A stretch of DNA of 64,000 bases from an uncultured Dermabacter sp. (GTDB lineage Bacteria > Actinomycetota > Actinomycetes > Actinomycetales > Dermabacteraceae), in contig CAMXWV010000003.1 in NCBI GenBank assembly GCA_947252755.1, positions 211,253 to 275,252 on the forward strand. The letters are read 5' to 3'. Below are positions 59,924 to 64,000 of the stretch, in pieces. The notes under the pieces were generated by a model, which saw nothing but the letters and a program-made list of their open reading frames with translations, searched no databases and was not told where the DNA came from. Positions within the stretch are counted from its first letter, which is position 1, and each line of letters opens with the position of its first letter. The position numbers and the translations under genes were made by a program.

Positions 59924-61639
59924 CTAGGAGCAGGTCATTCCATCCTTGGGGACTGTGCCGTCGATGAAGAACGCGTCAACCGCTTTCTCCACGCAGCCGC
60001 CGGAACGGTTGTAGGCGGTGTGACCCCAGCCGTCATAGGTGATGAGCGAGGAGTTCTCCAGCTGGTCATTCAACGCCACCGACCACGCATACGGGGTGGC
60101 CGGATCGTGCTTGGTGCCGATCACCACGATCGGTGCCGAGCCCTGTGCGGTGAGCGGAGCAGCCGCCCGTACCGGCTTCTGCGGCCATGCGCCGCAGAAG
60201 AGGCCACTGTACCCCATCATCTCGCCCGTTGCCGGATAGGCCTTCTTCAGCCGCTCGGACTCCGCATCCATCCAGGCGCGATCCGTCACGTACTGCTTGT
60301 CCAGGCAGTTCACGGCGGTGATCGCCCACGTGGAGTTGCCCTTATAGGTGCCGTCATCCTGCCGTTCGTTCGCGAAGTCAGCCACGAGCAGCAGAACGTC
60401 CGGGGAGCCATCCTGCATCGCCTCATCGAGCCCCTGCTGAAGGATGTCCCAGTTCGCGGTGTTGTACATCATGGAGATCACCGCGGTGGTGGCCAGGCGT
60501 GCCGTGAGCTGCCGGCCGTCGCTCGCCGTCAGGGGGGATTTCTCCAGTCCGTCGATGAAGTCGACGATCTGCTGCGCACTCTCCGTTGGTGTTGAGCCGG
60601 TCAGCGGGCATGGTTTGCCGCCGGACTGGCAGCGGCTCGCAAACTCCTCCAGCGACTCCTGGAAGCCGGCCGCCTGACCAGCCGCGACCTCATCGGCTGT
60701 CAGCTGGGGATCCACCGCCCCGTCCAGCACGAAGCGGCCCACCCGCCCCGGGTACAGCTCCGCGTAGGACCCGCCCAGGTAGGTGCCGTAGGAGAAGCCC
60801 AGGTAGTCCAGTGTGTCTTCCTCGAGCGCGGCCCGGATCACGTCCAGATCCCGCGCAGCAGACCATGTGTCCAGGTACGGAAGGATGTCACCTGACTGCT
60901 TCGCGCACGTGTCGAACACCTTCTTCGACTCAGCTGCCTGCGCCTCCAGATCATCCTCGGGCGCCGTGAAGTACGTGCCGTCCATATAGGAGTCCATCTC
61001 ACCCTCGGACAGGCAGGTGATCGGGGTGGAATCACCTACGCCGCGCGGATCGAAGCCGATCAGGTCATAGGAGCCCGCCAGCTTCTTCGTCACCACATCA
61101 GTGCCGTATTCGGCCACGAACTGCGCACCGGAGCCGCCGGGGCCGCCCGGGTTCAGCACCAGGCTTCCCTGCTTCTTATTGGTGGCTTCGCGGCGGGTCA
61201 GCAGCAGCTCGATATCCCCCTGTGAAGGGTCATTCCACACCTTCGGCACCACCAGGGTGGCGCACTTGGCTGCGCTGTACTCGGGCCGGTCACAGTCCCC
61301 CCAGGTCAGCTTCTGGCTGTAGTACTTCTCCCACGTGGGGGAGGTGGACACATCCTCCGTGATTCCGAGGGCGGCGGACTCGCCGGCTGGGGAGACGGCG
61401 GTCAGCGGCGCCATGCCGTCTGTGCCGTAAGCGGTGGGCTCAGCGCCTTCCAGCTTGCGCGGCTCGGACAACTGCCCGGGCTGGCTGAGGGAGGCTCCGC
61501 TGCCTGCGGGCTTGCCGGTGACGGAGGCGATCATGCCGCAGCCGCTGAGGGCCAGCACTCCGGCAGCAGCGGCGGCGGCAGCCCGGCGCAGGCGCGATGT
61601 CCCTTTCGAAGTCCGACGCGTTCCCTGGTGGGTGTCCAT
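59924..61639 (-). CDS. Secreted alpha/beta-hydrolase peptidase lipoprotein (TAP/SlpD type)
   Basis: 571 residues. The signal peptide ends LSGC with Cys34 lipidated. The hydrolase has the nucleophile elbow LGFSYGTYLGGSYAELYPG, the Asp in VIGTKHDPATPYAW and the His in DGWGHTAYNRSGGC, a complete triad with a C-terminal TAP-like domain. Relatives are tripeptidyl aminopeptidases and SlpD/E proteases outside the membrane. ATG 61639 has GAGG five bases upstream and gives a normal signal peptide; an upstream in-frame ATG at 61687 would add 16 residues before it. Confidence 0.87.
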   Translation of the reverse strand: MDTHQGTRRTSKGTSRLRRAAAAAAAGVLALSGCGMIASVTGKPAGSGASLSQPGQLSEPRKLEGAEPTAYGTDGMAPLTAVSPAGESAALGITEDVSTSPTWEKYYSQKLTWGDCDRPEYSAAKCATLVVPKVWNDPSQGDIELLLTRREATNKKQGSLVLNPGGPGGSGAQFVAEYGTDVVTKKLAGSYDLIGFDPRGVGDSTPITCLSEGEMDSYMDGTYFTAPEDDLEAQAAESKKVFDTCAKQSGDILPYLDTWSAARDLDVIRAALEEDTLDYLGFSYGTYLGGSYAELYPGRVGRFVLDGAVDPQLTADEVAAGQAAGFQESLEEFASRCQSGGKPCPLTGSTPTESAQQIVDFIDGLEKSPLTASDGRQLTARLATTAVISMMYNTANWDILQQGLDEAMQDGSPDVLLLVADFANERQDDGTYKGNSTWAITAVNCLDKQYVTDRAWMDAESERLKKAYPATGEMMGYSGLFCGAWPQKPVRAAAPLTAQGSAPIVVIGTKHDPATPYAWSVALNDQLENSSLITYDGWGHTAYNRSGGCVEKAVDAFFIDGTVPKDGMTCS

Positions 61640-61812
61640 AAAGCCTCGCTCAACAGCTGTGCGGTGTGGTGGATCCCATTGAACCATCGTCTGCGGCGGA
61701 TTCGGCGCTCAGCGGAGCCGAGCAGTCCGAATCGGTGGAAGTCCTCGACTTTCGTCGGTGATCTGAGCAGTGGGCTGGCGCCGGGGCACAGAGCCCGGGA
61801 ACACTGGGGCGC

Positions 61813-63132
61813 GTGAACCCCCTGAGCCCTCCGGTGAGCGCGCCGCGCCCCATGGTCGACTCCGAGGTGCAGACGCTGCCCGGAGACGGCTCGCTTGATG
61901 CGCGCATCGGCAGATGGCTGCAGCGCAACAGCACCACCTGCTTCGCGATCCTGGTAATCCTGCTCCAGGCGCTGATCATCACCATCGACCTGTTGGTCTC
62001 CGCGCAGTCGTCGCTGGCACAGGTGCTGTCGATCGGGACGCTGCTGGTCTGCACACCGCTGATCCTGATGCGGCGGCGCGGGGACTGCTGGCGGTGGGCG
62101 CTGCCGCTGGTCATGGTGATCAGCCGCGGCACCTTCCCGTTCGGTGAGATCGCCCTGGGCTGCTATGCGGCGCGGCAGCGCCGCCGAGTCACCAGCGTGA
62201 TCTGGCTGCTGATCACGTTCGGACTGCACATCGTCAGCACGACTGCGATCTATGTGCTCGGCGGGGAGCGCGATGAGCTGCACGAGGATATGGCCACTCA
62301 GGGAACGCCGGTGAGCTGGCGGTTCGAGCTCGGCACACTGGCCGGCTTTGAGTTCATGGTGCTGCTGATGCTCGCCCTGTCCATGGGCGCCGGCATGTAT
62401 GTGCTGGCGCGGCGCGAGCGCGCTGAAGCGATTGCGGAGCAGTTCCGATCCGCTGAGGAGCGGGGCATCGCCAAGGCCGAGCAGGCGCGAGCGTCGGAGC
62501 GGACCCGGATCGCTCGCGAGATGCATGACATCGTGGCCCATAAGATCTCTCTGATCGCGCTGCAGGCGGGAGCGCTGGAGGTCAACGCGCAGCTGCGACC
62601 GGAGGAAGTGGCGCGCACCAGTGCGATCATCCGCTCCACCGCGAACGAGGCGCTGACCGAGCTGCGCCAGGTGCTTGGCGTGCTGCGCACCAGTGACGGC
62701 AGTGTTCCGCTGGCCCCGCAGCCCACCTGGGATGAGGTGCTCGGACTGATCGAGGCCAGCCGCGCCGCAGGCATTGACATCACCCTCGAAGACCGTTTGG
62801 CGGAGAGTGTGAAGCCCGACGCGATCCCCGAGTCCCTTGCCCGCAGCGCATACCGGGTGATGCAGGAGTGCCTGACGAATATCCACAAGCACTCGCTCAC
62901 CCCAGCAGCCCGTATCATGATCGACGGCGTTGTTGGCGAACAGTTGGAGCTGACCGTGTGCAACGACATGCACAGCGAGGAGCAGTCACGGCTGCCGGGT
63001 GCGAAAATGGGACTGATCGGCATCCAGGAGCGAGTGCACCATGCTGGCGGCACCCTCGAAGCGGGCGAATCCGAGCCGGGCATCTTCCGGGTCCACATGA
63101 CCCTGCCGTGGATCCAGCCCTCCACGACCTGA
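61813..63132 (+). CDS. Sensor histidine kinase (NarL/DesK-type, HisKA_3)
   Basis: 439 residues. About five membrane helices (45-200) without a large external domain form the sensor. The phosphoacceptor is His238 in AREMHDIVAHKISL, the HisKA_3 motif. The ATP domain has AYRVMQECLTNIHKHS (N box) and MGLIGIQERV (G box). It phosphorylates the response regulator encoded 13 bases downstream. GTG 61813 has only a weak AACACT hexamer seven bases upstream. The signal sensed is unknown. Confidence 0.9.
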   Translation: MNPLSPPVSAPRPMVDSEVQTLPGDGSLDARIGRWLQRNSTTCFAILVILLQALIITIDLLVSAQSSLAQVLSIGTLLVCTPLILMRRRGDCWRWALPLVMVISRGTFPFGEIALGCYAARQRRRVTSVIWLLITFGLHIVSTTAIYVLGGERDELHEDMATQGTPVSWRFELGTLAGFEFMVLLMLALSMGAGMYVLARRERAEAIAEQFRSAEERGIAKAEQARASERTRIAREMHDIVAHKISLIALQAGALEVNAQLRPEEVARTSAIIRSTANEALTELRQVLGVLRTSDGSVPLAPQPTWDEVLGLIEASRAAGIDITLEDRLAESVKPDAIPESLARSAYRVMQECLTNIHKHSLTPAARIMIDGVVGEQLELTVCNDMHSEEQSRLPGAKMGLIGIQERVHHAGGTLEAGESEPGIFRVHMTLPWIQPSTT

Positions 63133-63145
63133 TGAAAGGCCCCTT

Positions 63146-63832
63146 GTGTCTGACCAGAACCCCACCCGTGTGCTGCTCATCGATGATGACTCCCTGGTGC
63201 GTGCAGGCCTCACCATGATCCTGCAGGCCTCACCCACCATCACGGTGGTGGGCCAGGGCGCCGACGGTGACGAAGCCGTCCCCCTGGTCAACGCGCACCG
63301 GCCGGATGTGCTGCTGATGGATGTGCGCATGCCCCGCATGGACGGCCTCACAGCTGCGAAGAGCGTAATGGCGCTGCCGAATCCGCCGCGGATCATTATG
63401 CTCACCACCTTCGATCTGGACGAGTACGTGTTCGAAGCCCTCCAGGCGGGCGTGGCCGGCTTCCTGCTGAAGGACACCCCGCCGAGGGATCTGATCGGCG
63501 CCGTAGACGTAGTGGCACGCGGCGATGCGATGCTCTCGCCCTCGGTCACCAGACGGATGCTCACCCACTTCACCGACGCGAACCCGGGCCGGGTTCGAGC
63601 CGAAACCCCCGGACTGGATGAGCTCACCGAGCGGGAGCGAGAAGTGCTCGCGAATGTGGGAGCCGGCTTCTCCAACGCGCAGATCGCCCAGCGGCTGTTC
63701 ATGAGCGAGGCGACCGTGAAAGCGCATGTGTCGAAGATCTTCGCGAAGCTCGGCTGCACGAACCGGGTGCAGATCGCGATCCTCGCGCACGAAGCAGGCC
63801 TGACGGATGACCTGGACTTCGGGGATCACTGA
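63146..63832 (+). CDS. NarL/LuxR-family response regulator
   Basis: 228 residues. The receiver domain has Asp13/Asp14 and phosphoacceptor Asp59 in VLLMDVRMPRMDG, Thr in MLTTFD and Lys in FLLKDTPP. The C-terminal LuxR helix-turn-helix reads LTEREREVLANVGAGFSNAQ then IAQRLFMSEATVKAHV. It is the cognate partner of the kinase. GTG 63146 is preceded by AAAGG. Confidence 0.93.
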   Translation: MSDQNPTRVLLIDDDSLVRAGLTMILQASPTITVVGQGADGDEAVPLVNAHRPDVLLMDVRMPRMDGLTAAKSVMALPNPPRIIMLTTFDLDEYVFEALQAGVAGFLLKDTPPRDLIGAVDVVARGDAMLSPSVTRRMLTHFTDANPGRVRAETPGLDELTEREREVLANVGAGFSNAQIAQRLFMSEATVKAHVSKIFAKLGCTNRVQIAILAHEAGLTDDLDFGDH

Positions 63833-63932
63833 CGGCGACGGCTGCCGCCTCGGGGAGATCAGCGACCCGCACCCTCGGGAGATCTGGATCACCCGCGCCA
63901 TGAGCGTGGTGGCATGATGCTCGAGGAGCAGA

Positions 63933-63938
63933 TATGCT
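63933..63938 (+). promoter_or_regulatory. -10 of tRNA-Glu
   Basis: TATGCT, 11 bases before the mature tRNA start. Confidence 0.45.
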
Positions 63939-63949
63939 CGGTCCGGCCC

Positions 63950-64000
63950 GCCCCGTTCGTCTAGCGGCCTAGGACACCTGCCTTTCACGCCGGCAACACG
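63950..64000 (+). tRNA. tRNA-Glu (TTC), 5' part only
   Basis: Starts GCCCCGTTCGTCTAGCGGCC, the actinobacterial tRNA-Glu pattern, and runs off the right edge in the variable region. The anticodon loop CTTTCAC gives TTC. In the anticodon stem CCTGC/GCCGG the third pair is T-C, an apparent mismatch. Confidence 0.88.

Noticed and set aside
61699..61733. Inverted repeat GATTCGG/CCGAATC between the peptidase and kinase genes
   Set aside because: Seven-base arms with a 21-base loop are within chance for this composition, and it has no clear promoter position.
1..64000. CRISPR array, prophage or insertion sequence
   Set aside because: No regularly spaced repeats, no transposase, integrase or phage structural gene, and no long terminal inverted repeats were seen.

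Overview
The window is one continuous stretch of high-GC, gene-dense chromosome. It carries mycothiol genes (mshA, mshB, mshD), a fused mrpAB antiporter operon, a DtxR-type MntR, a GTTCAC-type PHO box and many -10 hexamers of the form TANNNT placed 6-7 bases before a start codon. Together these indicate an actinobacterium, probably of the order Micrococcales; the genus cannot be fixed from the sequence. I see no insertion sequence, prophage, CRISPR array or rRNA operon. Five tRNA genes are present: Gly-CCC, Phe-GAA, Asp-GTC, Thr-CGT, and the start of Glu-TTC at the right edge.

Layout. 0-3.1 kb: two glycosyltransferases on the minus strand (the second runs off the left edge) and a divergent unknown gene. 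3.2-5.2 kb: manganese module, mntH (Nramp) and mntR. 5.2-9.6 kb: minus-strand genes for DUF2516, FUSC-type, YgfZ, nitrobindin-like and polytopic membrane proteins, plus an unlisted 36-residue membrane peptide. 9.7-11.6 kb: mshD and a Nudix/phosphatase protein. 11.6-15.9 kb: pstSCAB phosphate uptake behind a PHO box. 16-19.9 kb: rhodanese, SDR, MFS exporter, M20 amidohydrolase. 19.9-21.6 kb: csoR and purB. 21.7-26.4 kb: an aromatic-type aminotransferase and a 2-oxo-acid dehydrogenase E1-alpha/E1-beta/E2 operon without E3. 26.4-29 kb: two FluC fluoride channels translationally coupled to a CopD/CtaG-like membrane protein, overlapping tail-to-tail with a flavoprotein. 30.3-31.7 kb: two tandem HAD phosphatases. 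31.7-35.8 kb: a thioredoxin/NHL protein coupled to a 726-residue membrane protein that I read as a catalytically dead relative of membrane pyrophosphatase. 35.8-39.3 kb: a UvrA-like protein without the UvrB-binding insertion, and a urea transporter. 39.5-40.9 kb: dcd and an unknown partner. 40.9-42.3 kb: UMF1-type MFS. 42.4-49.1 kb: mrpAB-C-D-E-F-G. 49.3-51 kb: fhs. 51.4-54.5 kb: lipoprotein, mshB-mshA. 54.7-59.6 kb: NagD-type HAD, HrpB helicase, NAD(P)H/FAD reductase. 59.9-63.8 kb: secreted peptidase and a NarL-type two-component pair.

How they fit together. Most of the window is housekeeping and ion or redox homeostasis: Mn2+ uptake and its sensor, phosphate uptake, Na+/H+ antiport, fluoride export, copper sensing, and mycothiol synthesis as the thiol buffer. 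Transcription units are compact, with many ATGA/GTGA overlaps, and many genes appear to start without a leader. The items most worth following are the pseudo-pyrophosphatase and its thioredoxin/NHL partner, the tandemly duplicated leaderless promoter between mntH and mntR, the FluC-FluC-CopD unit, and the 36-residue membrane peptide. All assignments are from reading the sequence; no database search was run.
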